From Pontibacter qinzhouensis (GTDB lineage Bacteria; Bacteroidota; Bacteroidia; Cytophagales; Hymenobacteraceae): DNA of 64,000 bases. Position numbers and translations under genes: made by a program. The notes under the pieces were generated by a model that worked only from the letters and a program-made list of their open reading frames with translations, searched no databases and was not told where the DNA came from. Numbering within the stretch: position 1 is the stretch's first letter; the number at the start of each line of letters is the position of its first letter. Below, in pieces: positions 16,979 through 27,087 of the stretch. The stretch covers positions 1 to 64,000 of the forward strand of contig NZ_VRTY01000024.1 in assembly GCF_008017455.1 (NCBI RefSeq), in the 5' to 3' direction.

Positions 16979-18925
16979 CTACTTGTCAGTTCGGAAAGGA
17001 GAGGCGGGCAGCTGCTCTTTGTTATACAGGTTGGCACCAAACGGATTATCGGCCCAGGCGTAGCGAACATACTTCGGCAGCGGCACCTCCTCGCTCCACA
17101 CTACTACCTTGTCTCCTTCAATTCTGGCTTTGGCCCAGACAAACTTCTTATCCTCGCCTGCTATGGCAAACCAGGTAAGTTCTTCGTCATCTATGGCTAC
17201 CAGGCCACTGCCTGTATTTGTAAAGCTGATCCGAATTTTATCTCCCTCTACCTGAGCAGACTGATAAAGCGGCCCCGACGCAACAAGGTTCTTTTCGCCA
17301 TACACAAGCTTTTGGGCAGCCAGCGCCAACCTCAGGCCAACGTCTTTTTTATTGTCCGGGTGAATGTCATTCCACTCTCCCAGGTCGATGGTGACGGCCA
17401 TGGCGGTGTTAGGTACTGCTAACGTCTCTAAGGCAGCCTCCCGCATCAGGGCCCAATTGCTTTCTGAAGGCAGATAGTTCACGTCCATAAAGTTGGGCAG
17501 CTGCACATACAGAAAGGGCAGATTGCTTTGCTGCCACTTGCCGCGCCAGTCGTTTATGAGGGCCGGAAGCAGTTTTTTGTAGGCAGCAGGGTTTCCGGCA
17601 TTGCTCTCGCCCTGGTACCAGAGTACTCCTTTAACAGCATAGTTAACAGCAGGTGCCACCATGGCATTGTACAAGGCGGTTGGCTGGTTTTGGGCATTTA
17701 AGCCGCCTCCTCCTCCACCGGTTGCAGGCTGGTACACCTCACCAACCTTATACTGCCAGGTTCCTTTCAGATCGAGTGTTTGCCCGTTCGCTTCTATGAA
17801 ATAAGGTTTGTCCGGAATAAAGCCCCCTTTTCCTCCTGTGTTCAGCACCCGCACCACCAGCACATTTTTACCAGGTTTCAGTACACTGGCAGGCAAGCTG
17901 TACCTCCGTTGCGGATACTGATAAGACGTGTGGCCGACTTGTTTTCCGTTGATGTACAAAAAATCAGCATCTACTATTCTCCCCAGATGCACTTTTGCCG
18001 GTACGCCAGCCATGGCAGCGGGCACCTCTATTTCGCGGCGATACCATACCGAGCCGTTCAGGTCTCTGATCCCCTGGTCTTCCCAATAGCCCGGCACATT
18101 TATATTTTGCCAGCCCTTCGGAACATACGCTGTATCGAACCATTTAACAGAGCCTGTAACGCCTTTGTCCTGCTCCGGTTTTTGCCTGTTGCTGGCGGCA
18201 GCGGCAAAGGCTTTCCGGTTTAAGCCGTTCACGTAGCTTGTGTCTCTGTTCCTGTTGATGGCGGTAATGGCATCAGGAAAATCCTGCAGACTATTTTCAC
18301 TCATCCAGGCTTCTATTGGCGTGCCTCCCACACTGGCGTTTATCAGCCCGATCGGGATACGGTATTGCAAGTGTACTTTGCGGGCGAAAAAATAGGCTAC
18401 GGCCGAAAATTCATTTACATCCTTTGGATTGGCTGTTTTCCAGGTGCCGGCCGGCAGATCTCTGGCCGGGCCTTGCAGGTTGGTGGTAGTAGGAATCCAG
18501 AAATGCCTGATCTGGGGGTAGTTTGCATTCGCAATATCTTCGGCGTATGTTATGTTGTGGAGCGATAGCTGGTGCACCATGTTCGACTGCCCCGAGCAGA
18601 ACCACACATCGCCAACCAAAACATCTTTCAGGGTAACGGTGTTCTTGCCTTTGAGTACCATGGTGTAGGGGCCGCCTGCTTTCGTAGCGGGCAAGGTGGC
18701 TCGCCATTTACCATCAGCAGCCGTGGTGGCACTTGCCCGTTTGCCATTAAACGTGATGTTAATTTTTTCACCGGGCGATGCCCAGCCCCATACGTTCAGT
18801 CTGGCATCACGCTGCAGCACCATACCGTCCTGAATGAGGCTGGGCAATGTAATTTGAGCAAAAGCAGGGGTCTGCAGCAACACAAAGAGCAACAAAAACC
18901 TGGGAAATACTTTTATTAGCTTCAT
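16979..18925 (-). CDS. Sialate O-acetylesterase-type SGNH hydrolase with inserted carbohydrate-binding domain
   Basis: This 648-residue secreted esterase is counted from ATG 18925, which begins the signal peptide FPRFLLLFVLLQTPAFAQ; the frame is open 11 codons further. SGNH signatures are a nucleophile in FCSGQSNMVHQ, the oxyanion region WYQGESNAGN and a catalytic His in WNDIHPDNKKD. A beta-sandwich of GH2-N type (about 275-400, including SVWYRREIEVP) is inserted between them, as is usual in this family. Such enzymes de-acetylate sialic acids or, in plant-polysaccharide loci, acetylated xylan or xyloglucan. Here, as the last gene of the xylan locus on the minus strand, an acetylxylan or oligosaccharide acetylesterase role is inferred. 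Confidence 0.9.
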   Translation of the reverse strand: MKLIKVFPRFLLLFVLLQTPAFAQITLPSLIQDGMVLQRDARLNVWGWASPGEKINITFNGKRASATTAADGKWRATLPATKAGGPYTMVLKGKNTVTLKDVLVGDVWFCSGQSNMVHQLSLHNITYAEDIANANYPQIRHFWIPTTTNLQGPARDLPAGTWKTANPKDVNEFSAVAYFFARKVHLQYRIPIGLINASVGGTPIEAWMSENSLQDFPDAITAINRNRDTSYVNGLNRKAFAAAASNRQKPEQDKGVTGSVKWFDTAYVPKGWQNINVPGYWEDQGIRDLNGSVWYRREIEVPAAMAGVPAKVHLGRIVDADFLYINGKQVGHTSYQYPQRRYSLPASVLKPGKNVLVVRVLNTGGKGGFIPDKPYFIEANGQTLDLKGTWQYKVGEVYQPATGGGGGGLNAQNQPTALYNAMVAPAVNYAVKGVLWYQGESNAGNPAAYKKLLPALINDWRGKWQQSNLPFLYVQLPNFMDVNYLPSESNWALMREAALETLAVPNTAMAVTIDLGEWNDIHPDNKKDVGLRLALAAQKLVYGEKNLVASGPLYQSAQVEGDKIRISFTNTGSGLVAIDDEELTWFAIAGEDKKFVWAKARIEGDKVVVWSEEVPLPKYVRYAWADNPFGANLYNKEQLPASPFRTDK

Positions 18926-19061
18926 CAAAATTTCGATAAGGTGGTAAGGCACGTACATCTAACTTGCATTAGGTTTTGCATCTTCATTGGAAACGATTGC
19001 GCTCCCGAAGAAACAGCCATATTTTTACCTCTGAAGGTATTAGGCTTTTATTATAAGAAAT

Positions 19062-19093
19062 ACCTCTGGAAGGCCATTTTCATTAGAATAATT
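19062..19093 (-). repeat. 57-bp dispersed element, copy 7 (partial)
   Basis: On the minus strand AATTATTCTAATGAAAATGG followed by CCTTCCAGAGG is clear; the CAAGGGT half has decayed or is absent. It lies in the 18926-19345 gap between the acetylesterase start and the GH2 stop, which otherwise holds no gene. Confidence 0.65.
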
Positions 19094-19345
19094 GGATTGC
19101 ATACCATATCAAGAGGTTTCAGTATTCAGATTAACAGGCCTGCTGCCGCAAGCTTTCAGCTCGTGGTTTCTCTTAGTGGCGAATTTTTACTCGCGGAAAC
19201 AGGCGTAAAGGTAGTCTTTCTACATCCAGATTTATGGAGTGAAATATCTTCTCCGAGATCACAGATACACCTACCTGGCGGAAATCCTAATTTTAAATTT
19301 CTAATTTTTAATTTGGCGAAGCTCCTGGTACTTGTGTGCATTTAC

Positions 19346-22174
19346 TTATTTTCCATTGATGGTTTTCAAAGTAATAGTAGCTGCTTCCAATTCATCAGAT
19401 TCCGCTTTTAGTTTGATTGTGCCTTTCTGACCAGGCTTTGCACGAACTATTACAAGACAGAGGCCATGGAAGGCATCGCGCTCATGAGACGGGAACGGGA
19501 CCAGATTCGTCGGATCGCCGTTGTCTGTTGCCACAATCTCTCCTGGCCCTTCAACAAAAAACCGCAGTGTGTTATTCGCATTCGGCACCATCAAACCTTT
19601 TTTATCGGTTACACGCACCGTAACAAACGACAGGTCCTGCCCGTCAGCCTGAAAGGCAGCCCGATCTGCTGCTAATTGAAGTTTATGAGCCTCCCCCGTA
19701 GTCTTGACGGTATTCTCGGCCCATTTTCTTCCATTTTTATAGGCAACTACCTTCAGCTCTCCCGGCGTATATTTCACGTCATCCCAGCGCAGACGGTACT
19801 CATGCTGCCCTAATTTTTTCCGACCGAGCGACTGGCCGTTCAGGAACAGTTCGGCTTCATCGCCGGAGGTAAACACATGCACCGGCGTAACCTCCCCAGC
19901 CCGATCAGACCAGTTCCAGTGCGGCAGGATATGGGCCATCGGTAAACCTGGGCGCCATTGCGACTGGTAGAGGTAAAAGCGGTCTTTCTTAAAACCGGCC
20001 AGGTCAATAATCCCGAAGTAAGAGCTGCGGGCAAGGTAGTAGGGCGTAGGTTCGCCAAGGTAATCCCAGCCACTCCACACAAAGCCTCCTGCCACATAGG
20101 GGTGCCTGGCCAAAGAGGCAAACACCTTATCGGCGGAGGAGCCAAAGTCTACTGAATATAATTCGTAGGCACTGACCTGCAGGCTTTTGGGATCACCGCC
20201 CAACCCATCTTTTACCGGTGCGCTGATACCGTCTGTAACAGGAAACAGATAGGCTCCCCTGGAGCTGACAGCTGCTGCGTTTTCGCTGCTAAGAATGACC
20301 TTGTCGGGAAACTTCTCGTGAAAAGCAGGGTAGAGCGGGGATGTACGGATACCCTGCAGCCCGGCATAAGCTGGCGCATCGCGAATACCCTCGCCCTGGT
20401 AATTGAGGCTAATGATATCTACCACGGCCGGTAGTGGCATATGCGGCTTGGCATAGTTTATCGAGACAGTTGTGGGGCGGGTGGCATCCTCTTCTTTTAC
20501 AATCGCATTTAATCGTTTGGCTACTTGCGCGCCTTCTTCTCCGGTATATTGCTCGCCTACTTCGTTGCCAAAGCTCCACATAATAACACTGGGGTTGTTC
20601 CGGTCCCGGCGAATGAGTGTGCGCAGGTCCTGCTCATGCCAGTCCGGGAAAATGAGATGAAAATCGAGGGGCGGCTTTTTCAGTTCCCAGGCATCAAAAA
20701 TCTCATTCACAACCAGGAAACCCATACGGTCGGTCAGTTCCAGCAATTCGGGTGCTGGCGGGTTGTGAGCCATCCGGATCGCGTTACAGCCCATCTCACG
20801 AAGTATTTCTAACTGACGTTCTGCGGCCCGCACATTAAACGCTGCTCCTAATGCGCCGAGGTCATGGTGTTGGTTCACCCCCTTGATATAGATGCGTTCC
20901 TCATTTACAAATATTCCTTCGTTGGCATCGAAACGCAAAGAGCGAATACCAAAAGGTGTCTCGTAGGCATCTAAGTTCTTGCCCTGTGCCGAAACCGTGG
21001 TTACTGCAACATAACGGTTAGGCTTTTGGTTTGGCAGTGGCCCCCACAATTTAGGGTTAGAGATGCTGACAGAACCCGAAACAGTTTCACTACTTTCTGC
21101 CTTAATTGCCAGTGTTACAGGTGCTATTCTGGCAACTGGTTTACCCATTTTCTTCCCTTTGCCATCCAGCGCATAGATCTCCGTAGCAATTTCATACTTC
21201 TCATTAACTGTTGACTTATTATCAACAGTAACTTTTAAATCTATGGTCGCAATGGCCTTGGAAACATTACCGGTTGTGACGGAAGTGCCCCACTGCCCCA
21301 CATGTACAGGGCTTGTTTTGGTCAGCCAGACATTGCGGTAGATACCGGCTCCGGGGTACCAGCGGGAGGAGCTTGGAGGATTGTCCAGCCGGATGGCCAG
21401 TTGGTTCTCTCCTCCCGGAACCAGATAAGGCGTGAGGTCAACGCGCCAGGAAGAGTAGCCATTCGGCCAGCCGCCCACCAAATTACCGTTCAGCCAAACC
21501 ATGGCGTAAGACATAGCTCCATCTACCTCCAGGAACACTGATTTTCCAGCATCGGAAGCAGGTATATCCAGCTTCCTCCGGTACCATGCTACTCCCTGAA
21601 TGGGCAGGCGACCCATACCCCCTCCTATTTCAGTGTTCCAACCTTTGTAGAATGGCCCTTTTATAGCCCAGTCGTGTGGCAGGTTCACGCTTTCCCAGGC
21701 ATCATCGTTAAAATTTCTCTGAACAAAGGAGAAATTACCTCCAGGATTTCCGGCCGGTCGGGTATGCCACCTGGCGGGGTCTTTGATAAAGGCATTGCCT
21801 GTTGGCAATATCCATGGCTTTAACACCGCTCTTTTGGCTGCAATCTCCGCGGCCTCTGTTGGTCTCTCGTCAGCCGGCCGGCCGTCCCTATCCTCCCTTA
21901 CCTCCGGCCGCAAATCATAGATCAGGGTGTCAGCTTCTGCTAGCGAGCTATACTTATAAAACTTCCAGCCCTCATTTATTAAAATGCGCTCGCGGGTTGT
22001 AGAGTTTGCACTTATGCCCTTGGTTTGTGTACGTTCCGGTATGCCGGCACCTATACTATTCCTGTTTAAGGCTATTTTTTTTCCCTGCGCAAAAAGATGG
22101 TATGGCTGGAGAAGCAACATACATAACAAAAAGCGTACTGCTACCGGGAGTTGACCTGATTCTTTAAACTTCAT
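19346..22174 (-). CDS. Glycoside hydrolase family 2 (beta-galactosidase-like, DUF4982-containing)
   Basis: This 942-residue secreted enzyme has a signal peptide with FLLCMLLLQPYHLFAQ. Domain order is an N-terminal jelly roll (about 135-290, including VNLPHDWAIKGPFYKG), an Ig-like sandwich (300-410), a TIM barrel (415-720), DUF4982 (about 745-830) and a C-terminal Ig-like domain. The acid/base is E538 in MWSFGNEVGEQ and the nucleophile E631 in VILSSENAAAV, both present. Family 2 enzymes of this architecture cleave terminal beta-galactosides or related sugars in the periplasm. In a xylan locus it probably removes terminal galactose from complex glucurono-arabinoxylan side chains. It lies 74 bp downstream of a GH43 gene, so is probably in the same transcript. 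Confidence 0.93.
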   Translation of the reverse strand: MKFKESGQLPVAVRFLLCMLLLQPYHLFAQGKKIALNRNSIGAGIPERTQTKGISANSTTRERILINEGWKFYKYSSLAEADTLIYDLRPEVREDRDGRPADERPTEAAEIAAKRAVLKPWILPTGNAFIKDPARWHTRPAGNPGGNFSFVQRNFNDDAWESVNLPHDWAIKGPFYKGWNTEIGGGMGRLPIQGVAWYRRKLDIPASDAGKSVFLEVDGAMSYAMVWLNGNLVGGWPNGYSSWRVDLTPYLVPGGENQLAIRLDNPPSSSRWYPGAGIYRNVWLTKTSPVHVGQWGTSVTTGNVSKAIATIDLKVTVDNKSTVNEKYEIATEIYALDGKGKKMGKPVARIAPVTLAIKAESSETVSGSVSISNPKLWGPLPNQKPNRYVAVTTVSAQGKNLDAYETPFGIRSLRFDANEGIFVNEERIYIKGVNQHHDLGALGAAFNVRAAERQLEILREMGCNAIRMAHNPPAPELLELTDRMGFLVVNEIFDAWELKKPPLDFHLIFPDWHEQDLRTLIRRDRNNPSVIMWSFGNEVGEQYTGEEGAQVAKRLNAIVKEEDATRPTTVSINYAKPHMPLPAVVDIISLNYQGEGIRDAPAYAGLQGIRTSPLYPAFHEKFPDKVILSSENAAAVSSRGAYLFPVTDGISAPVKDGLGGDPKSLQVSAYELYSVDFGSSADKVFASLARHPYVAGGFVWSGWDYLGEPTPYYLARSSYFGIIDLAGFKKDRFYLYQSQWRPGLPMAHILPHWNWSDRAGEVTPVHVFTSGDEAELFLNGQSLGRKKLGQHEYRLRWDDVKYTPGELKVVAYKNGRKWAENTVKTTGEAHKLQLAADRAAFQADGQDLSFVTVRVTDKKGLMVPNANNTLRFFVEGPGEIVATDNGDPTNLVPFPSHERDAFHGLCLVIVRAKPGQKGTIKLKAESDELEAATITLKTINGK

Positions 22175-22248
22175 CCTGCTGGTTACTTACCTGTTCTCTG
22201 GTTACTGTTTTCCATCTGTACTCCTATAGTACCTTTCACAGCCTTTGT

Positions 22249-23973
22249 CTAATACACCGGGTCGTTGCCCTGGTAATCAAACCAGTCGAAGGATGCTTTT
22301 CCGGTGGAAGGCTTGCCTTGTGAGGTAGCATACATACCCAGCGTTACGCCTACAAAACCACCTGCCGTACGCGTGCTCAGGAAGGTTCCGTCTACGTTGT
22401 CCTGCAGCAGTGTCCAGTCGCCTTCTTTGGACCCAAAATAGAAGGCGTACTTGCCGGCTCTGAAATCTATTTTCAGAAAGAGGGGCTTTTTACTGTCTTT
22501 CTTTTTTAAAGGTGCAGCTGCCAGTACCGTAGTTTCCGGGCTGCCTTCGGTCGCTTTCTCTGATTTGCGCAACTGCACTACTTCTTTGCCATTAACCAGT
22601 GTTTTACCCAGTGCATAATAATGCGTCTCGTTCTGGAAGGCAACTATACCGGCAAACTCATCTGAAGACGCTGGTTTGAAATCCATTTTAGCACTTGCAT
22701 TTCCGTAGATATGCTGCTGCCGTCGGGCCAGGAACGAAGGGTTGGCATCTCCGGATATGGTCTCCGGCCGTACATCCAGGGTCAGGCTTCCGGCCGGTTT
22801 GCTCAGGCTGTACCACGCCGTACGCGGTGTGCGGAGCATGAGCCAATGCATGGGGAGTTCTCTTTCCTTAAAATCTTCGCGGTAGGTAAAGTTACCATTC
22901 AGCGGAAGTTTTGGTGTCTTCCCTGCCGGCAGGTTAGGCCGATTGTACGCATACTGCACCTCCTCAAAATCCGGATTGATAATGGGCCAGCCATCTTTCC
23001 AGGTTACCGGGGCCAGAAACGTTTCGCGGCCAATGTTGTAGTGGTCCTGCTCTGTATAGGGGCGGGTGGCCAGGAACACGGCCCACCACTCTCCGTTCTG
23101 CGTCTGCACCAGGTCGGCGTGGCCGGTGGCGGAAACCGGGTTTGGCCTGTTGGCAGGCAGGTGGCGCTGCGTCAGGATAGGGTTGTTCGGATTCGGCACA
23201 TAGTCTCCGTTTACTTTTTTGCTTCGGAGTATTACTTCGGAGTGGTTCACACTGGTACCTCCCTCTGCCGCCATCAGGTAATAGTAGCCATCTTTTTTGT
23301 AGATGTGCGGTCCTTCAATCCAGACAGGCTTTTTAGAGATGTCTACACCGCCGTTCACCAAAATAACTGGTGCGGATGTGGTTTTCAGGTTTTTATGGTC
23401 AAATTCCTGCATTTTGATGGTGCGGTGCCCGTCGTACAGCGGCTTATTATCCGGTGCATCGCTGTTATAGATAATATAGGCTTTCCCGTCTTCATCAAAA
23501 AACAGAGAAGGGTCTATTCCATGAACATCCTTCAACCAGACAGGCTCTGACCATGGCCCGGCAGGATTCGTGGCCGTAACCACAAAGTTTCCGCCTCTGT
23601 CGATCAGCGTGGTTACCATGTAAAACATGCCCTCATGATAGGAAAGCGTTGGCGCAAAAATGCCTCTCGACACGCCATGCTTATCCAGGTTCAGTTGCTC
23701 TGGCCTGTCCAGTATGTTGCCTATCTGGTTCCAGTTCACCAGGTCTTTGCTATGAAAAACAGGAACTCCCGGGAAGTAGGCAAAAGAAGAGAGGATAACA
23801 TAATAGTCATCGCCTACACGGCAGATGGCAGGGTCTGGGTAAAAACCTGCCATAATAGGGTTCAGAAACTTTTTATTGTCCTGAGCAAAAGTTCCTGTAT
23901 GGAACAGGCAAAAGCAACAGGCAATTAACAGCAACGCCTTTTTCAAAAACCGATTTTTGTCATTCATGTACAT
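22249..23973 (-). CDS. GH43 beta-xylosidase/alpha-L-arabinofuranosidase with C-terminal beta-sandwich
   Basis: The 574-residue secreted enzyme has signal peptide LLLIACCFCLFHTGTFAQ; an alternative start is Met3 at 23967. The five-bladed GH43 propeller covers about residues 36-350. Catalytic residues are base D47 (GFYPDPAI), pKa modulator D154 (GIDPSLFFDEDG) and acid E220 (WIEGPHIYK). The C-terminal concanavalin-like domain (about 375-570) is the GH43_C2/DUF1349 type. Expected activity is release of xylose or arabinose from xylo-oligosaccharides in the periplasm. It is closely similar in layout to the GH43 at 27488-29257, probably a paralogue, and is followed by the GH2 gene. Confidence 0.94.
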   Translation of the reverse strand: MYMNDKNRFLKKALLLIACCFCLFHTGTFAQDNKKFLNPIMAGFYPDPAICRVGDDYYVILSSFAYFPGVPVFHSKDLVNWNQIGNILDRPEQLNLDKHGVSRGIFAPTLSYHEGMFYMVTTLIDRGGNFVVTATNPAGPWSEPVWLKDVHGIDPSLFFDEDGKAYIIYNSDAPDNKPLYDGHRTIKMQEFDHKNLKTTSAPVILVNGGVDISKKPVWIEGPHIYKKDGYYYLMAAEGGTSVNHSEVILRSKKVNGDYVPNPNNPILTQRHLPANRPNPVSATGHADLVQTQNGEWWAVFLATRPYTEQDHYNIGRETFLAPVTWKDGWPIINPDFEEVQYAYNRPNLPAGKTPKLPLNGNFTYREDFKERELPMHWLMLRTPRTAWYSLSKPAGSLTLDVRPETISGDANPSFLARRQQHIYGNASAKMDFKPASSDEFAGIVAFQNETHYYALGKTLVNGKEVVQLRKSEKATEGSPETTVLAAAPLKKKDSKKPLFLKIDFRAGKYAFYFGSKEGDWTLLQDNVDGTFLSTRTAGGFVGVTLGMYATSQGKPSTGKASFDWFDYQGNDPVY

Positions 23974-24072
23974 CTTACTAAACTTGAAAATTTATATGAG
24001 TTTATCCCCGCTGCTATTTTGCAGCATGCACGAATCAGCTAAGATCAGCATCTTGGGGTGCATCAGGTTTTA

Positions 24073-24129
24073 AATTATTCTAATCAAATAACCCTTCGAA
24101 AGGAATTTTAGCTCAAACTAGTCAAGGGT
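24073..24129 (+). repeat. 57-bp dispersed element, copy 8 (full length)
   Basis: It starts AATTATTCTAATCAAA, has core ACCCTTCGAAAGG and ends GTCAAGGGT, exactly 57 bp. It is the first of three copies in 360 bp between the GH3 and GH43 genes. Confidence 0.85.
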
Positions 24130-24191
24130 CCTCGCTTCAAATCTTTCTTGCAGGCACTTTGTGCAGCCTACAAGTTTAGTTGCCGCGTTAA

Positions 24192-24248
24192 ACCCTTGGC
24201 TTGGTTTTGCTCTTTTTTCTTCGGAAGGCTCAATTCATTAGAATAATC
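24192..24248 (-). repeat. 57-bp dispersed element, copy 9 (full length)
   Basis: It is inverted relative to copies 8 and 10. On the minus strand it starts GATTATTCTAATGAATT, has GCCTTCCGAAG and ends GCCAAGGGT, exactly 57 bp. It forms a head-to-head pair with copy 8, their CAAGGGT ends 62 bp apart. Confidence 0.82.
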
Positions 24249-24376
24249 AGCGACTGCCCCGGTTATTTTATCTTTTGTGGAGGAATAAGGACCTCATATT
24301 TCGTTTTGTTAAATAATGCTTTCCAACCACTTTTTTAACTGCCTTGGCAATGGGCCCGGCACGGAACCAGCGTATA

Positions 24377-24433
24377 AATTATGCTAATCAAAATGGCCTT
24401 CAGAAGATATTTTACCAGAATATTGCCAAGGGT
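24377..24433 (+). repeat. 57-bp dispersed element, copy 10 (full length)
   Basis: It starts AATTATGCTAATCAAAAT, has core GGCCTTCAGAAG and ends GCCAAGGGT, exactly 57 bp, 23 bp beyond the GH3 stop. The 23974-24456 gap is mostly made of copies 8-10 and holds no gene. Confidence 0.86.
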
Positions 24434-24456
24434 TTGATCCAAAACTTTTACTGTAC

Positions 24457-27087
24457 TTAGTTTAGAGCGATTACTCCTTCCACTGTCTTTTTAATCTTTT
24501 TGGTACTGGCATCGGGCTGGCTGCCACCTACACTAAATAGGATCGTACCTGGCACGTGCCTGGCATTGCCGCTTTCATCTATAACAGTCAGGTCCTGCGG
24601 GCGCAGCGTAAAAGTAACTACTTTGCTCTCGCCCTTTTTGAGTGCAATGCGCTGAAAACCTTTCAGGGCTCTGATTGGTGTTTTGAAACCTGCTGCCTGG
24701 CGGCTGGTGTAGAGCTGCACTACTTCTTCGCCATCCATTTTACCGCTGTTGGTTACCCGCACGCTTACTGTTACAGGGCTGTTCACTTTACCGCTGGTAG
24801 GTATTTTCAGCTGGTCGTAGGTAAAGGTGGTATAACTCAGGCCGTGCCCGAAACCATACAAGGGCTGGCCTTTAAAGTATTTGTAGGTACGCCCCTCCAT
24901 AGTATAATCTCCGAAAGGCGGCAAGTCCTGATCGCTTTTGTAGAAGGTAACCGGCAAGCGACCAGCCGGGTTATAATCACCGAACAGCACATCGGCTATG
25001 GCCGTACCTGCCGACTGGCCGGCATACCAGGCATTCACGATGGCAGGCACGTTCTCTGCTTCCCACGGAATGGCGATGGCGCTACCGGTCATCATGACAA
25101 ACACTACTGGTTTACCAGTCGCTTTCAGAGCTTTCATCAGGTCGGTTTGGACCTTTGGCAGCAGGATGGTGGTGCGGTCGCCGCCGGCAAAGCCAGGCTC
25201 GTCCACTTTCATTTCCTCGCCTTCGAGTTGCGGAGAAATACCTCCTACATACACAATGGCATCAGCGTCTTTTACCCGGTTTGCCAGCGCCTTAAAGTCT
25301 GTTCTGGCAAAATTGCCGGCCCGCAAATGCACCGATGCCTTGCCTTCGCCCTGGTAATATTCCAGCACCAGTCTGTAGGTCTTATTTTGCTGCGTAGGCA
25401 GTTTATAGCTCCTGGCACCCCATCGGTTACGGGTCCAGGCATTAAGCTGCTCCTTGCCATCTACCAGCAGTCGGTACCCATCGTCGCCTTCCACCTCCAG
25501 GGTAATAGAGCCATTGCTGGTGGCGGTGAAGTCGGTGGTATAGCGGGCCGAAAAGTTATAGGCTTTCATGCTGCCGATTACGGTTTCGCCTTCCTGCCAG
25601 TTGTGCGATATGCCAGGTTCCTGCCGCACCGCCACTGGCTGGCCCTGCAGCTCCTTATTATTGAAATACTCAGCCTGTACGCCTGGCTTACCGTTGAAGG
25701 TCAGTTGCTTACTGATGTCGGTGTACGCCAGCAGCGTGTCTTTGGTAAAGGTGGAGGCCCGCTCGTAAACTACCTCTGTGTTGCTGCCTACTTTGTTCCG
25801 GATGCCCTGCAGCGCCGTCACAATCTCGGAGGGTGTTCCGTTGTAGTTGCCCAGCACCGCTATCGGGTTATCTGCGTTAGGGCCGATAACGGCAATCTTC
25901 TTCAGGTTTTTGCGTAGCGGCAGCGTGTTCTTCTCGTTCTTCAGGAGCACCATCGACTGTTGCGCCATCTTTAATGCGTGTGCCTTGTGCGGAGCGCTTT
26001 CCAGCACGCTGGCTGGTGTCTGGGCATATTTCACCATAGCAACCGGGTCGAACATGCCTAATTTGAAGCGGATTGTGAACAGCCGTTTCACCGACAGGTC
26101 TATCTGCCGCTCTGTTATTTTGCCTTCTTTCACGGCCTGTACCAGCGATTTATAGGCGTCGGTGCCACAGTCAATGTCGGTGCCGTGCATAACGGCATCG
26201 GCAGAGGCACTGGCAGCATCGGGGTGGGTTTTGTGGTTTTTGAAGAAGTCGTCGATGGCCCAGCAGTCGGAGGTAACATAGCCGGTAAACTGCCACTGGT
26301 TGCGCAGAATGTCGTTCATCAGGATATCGGAACCGCAGCAGGGCTGCCCTCGGAAGGCATTGTAGGCACACATCACGCCGGCTACTTTCGCGTTTACAAC
26401 CAGTTCTTCAAAAGCAGGCAGGTAGGTATCCCAAAGATCGTAGTTGGAGGCGGTGGCATTGAACACGTGCCGTTCGGGCTCGGGGCCGCTATGCACGGCG
26501 TAGTGTTTGGCACAGGCAGCTGCTTTCATGTACTTCGGGTCTTCGCCCTGCAGCCCGCGCACAAAGGCTCTTCCCAACATGGCCGTCAGAAAAGGATCTT
26601 CGCCATAGGTCTCCTGGCCCCTTCCCCAGCGCGGGTCCCGGAAAATGTTGATGTTGGGAGTCCAGTAGGTAAGGCCCACGTAGCGCTGCCCTGATTTTCC
26701 TTCTTCAATGGCTTTGTTATAGATTGCTCTCCCTTCCAGTGCTGAAAAATCGGCCATGTGGTAAAGCGAAGTAGTATCGAAGGTGGCGGCCATACCAATT
26801 GCCTGCGGATACACCGTTACTTTGTAAGGCGTACGCGCCACACCGTGCAGCACCTCGTTCCACCAGTCGTACGACGGAATGCCCAGGCGCTCAATGGCCG
26901 GAGCCGCGTTCAGCATCTGCGCTACTTTTTCTTCCAACGTCAGGCGCGATACCAGGTCATTTACCCGGGCCTCGAATGAGAGCGAAGGGTTCTGGAACGG
27001 GTAGTCATAATCTTCCTCCTGCCTGAGGGTAAACGCTGCAGTTCCCAGCAGTACAGCCATTACTAAAAATAACAGAGTAGCTTTCAT
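24457..27087 (-). CDS. GH3 beta-xylosidase/beta-glucosidase with PA14 domain
   Basis: This 876-residue exported enzyme has an N-terminal hydrophobic signal (LLFLVMAVLLGTAAF). The GH3 N-terminal barrel covers about residues 45-370, with nucleophile D274 in GYVTSDCWAIDDF. The GH3 C-terminal domain is interrupted by a PA14 domain at about 455-600 (GVQAEYFNNKELQG to SVHLRAGNF). The fibronectin-III-like tail is at about 770-860. PA14-containing GH3 enzymes of xylan loci usually act as 1,4-beta-xylosidases on imported xylo-oligosaccharides, but glucosidase activity cannot be excluded. It stands alone between 400-bp and 480-bp gaps, so it probably has its own promoter; a 20-bp palindrome lies 131 bp upstream of the ATG. 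Confidence 0.94.
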   Translation of the reverse strand: MKATLLFLVMAVLLGTAAFTLRQEEDYDYPFQNPSLSFEARVNDLVSRLTLEEKVAQMLNAAPAIERLGIPSYDWWNEVLHGVARTPYKVTVYPQAIGMAATFDTTSLYHMADFSALEGRAIYNKAIEEGKSGQRYVGLTYWTPNINIFRDPRWGRGQETYGEDPFLTAMLGRAFVRGLQGEDPKYMKAAACAKHYAVHSGPEPERHVFNATASNYDLWDTYLPAFEELVVNAKVAGVMCAYNAFRGQPCCGSDILMNDILRNQWQFTGYVTSDCWAIDDFFKNHKTHPDAASASADAVMHGTDIDCGTDAYKSLVQAVKEGKITERQIDLSVKRLFTIRFKLGMFDPVAMVKYAQTPASVLESAPHKAHALKMAQQSMVLLKNEKNTLPLRKNLKKIAVIGPNADNPIAVLGNYNGTPSEIVTALQGIRNKVGSNTEVVYERASTFTKDTLLAYTDISKQLTFNGKPGVQAEYFNNKELQGQPVAVRQEPGISHNWQEGETVIGSMKAYNFSARYTTDFTATSNGSITLEVEGDDGYRLLVDGKEQLNAWTRNRWGARSYKLPTQQNKTYRLVLEYYQGEGKASVHLRAGNFARTDFKALANRVKDADAIVYVGGISPQLEGEEMKVDEPGFAGGDRTTILLPKVQTDLMKALKATGKPVVFVMMTGSAIAIPWEAENVPAIVNAWYAGQSAGTAIADVLFGDYNPAGRLPVTFYKSDQDLPPFGDYTMEGRTYKYFKGQPLYGFGHGLSYTTFTYDQLKIPTSGKVNSPVTVSVRVTNSGKMDGEEVVQLYTSRQAAGFKTPIRALKGFQRIALKKGESKVVTFTLRPQDLTVIDESGNARHVPGTILFSVGGSQPDASTKKIKKTVEGVIALN

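Noticed and set aside
19027-19040. ACCTCTGAAGGTAT as an additional element core
   Set aside because: It matches only the short central palindrome and has neither end motif.
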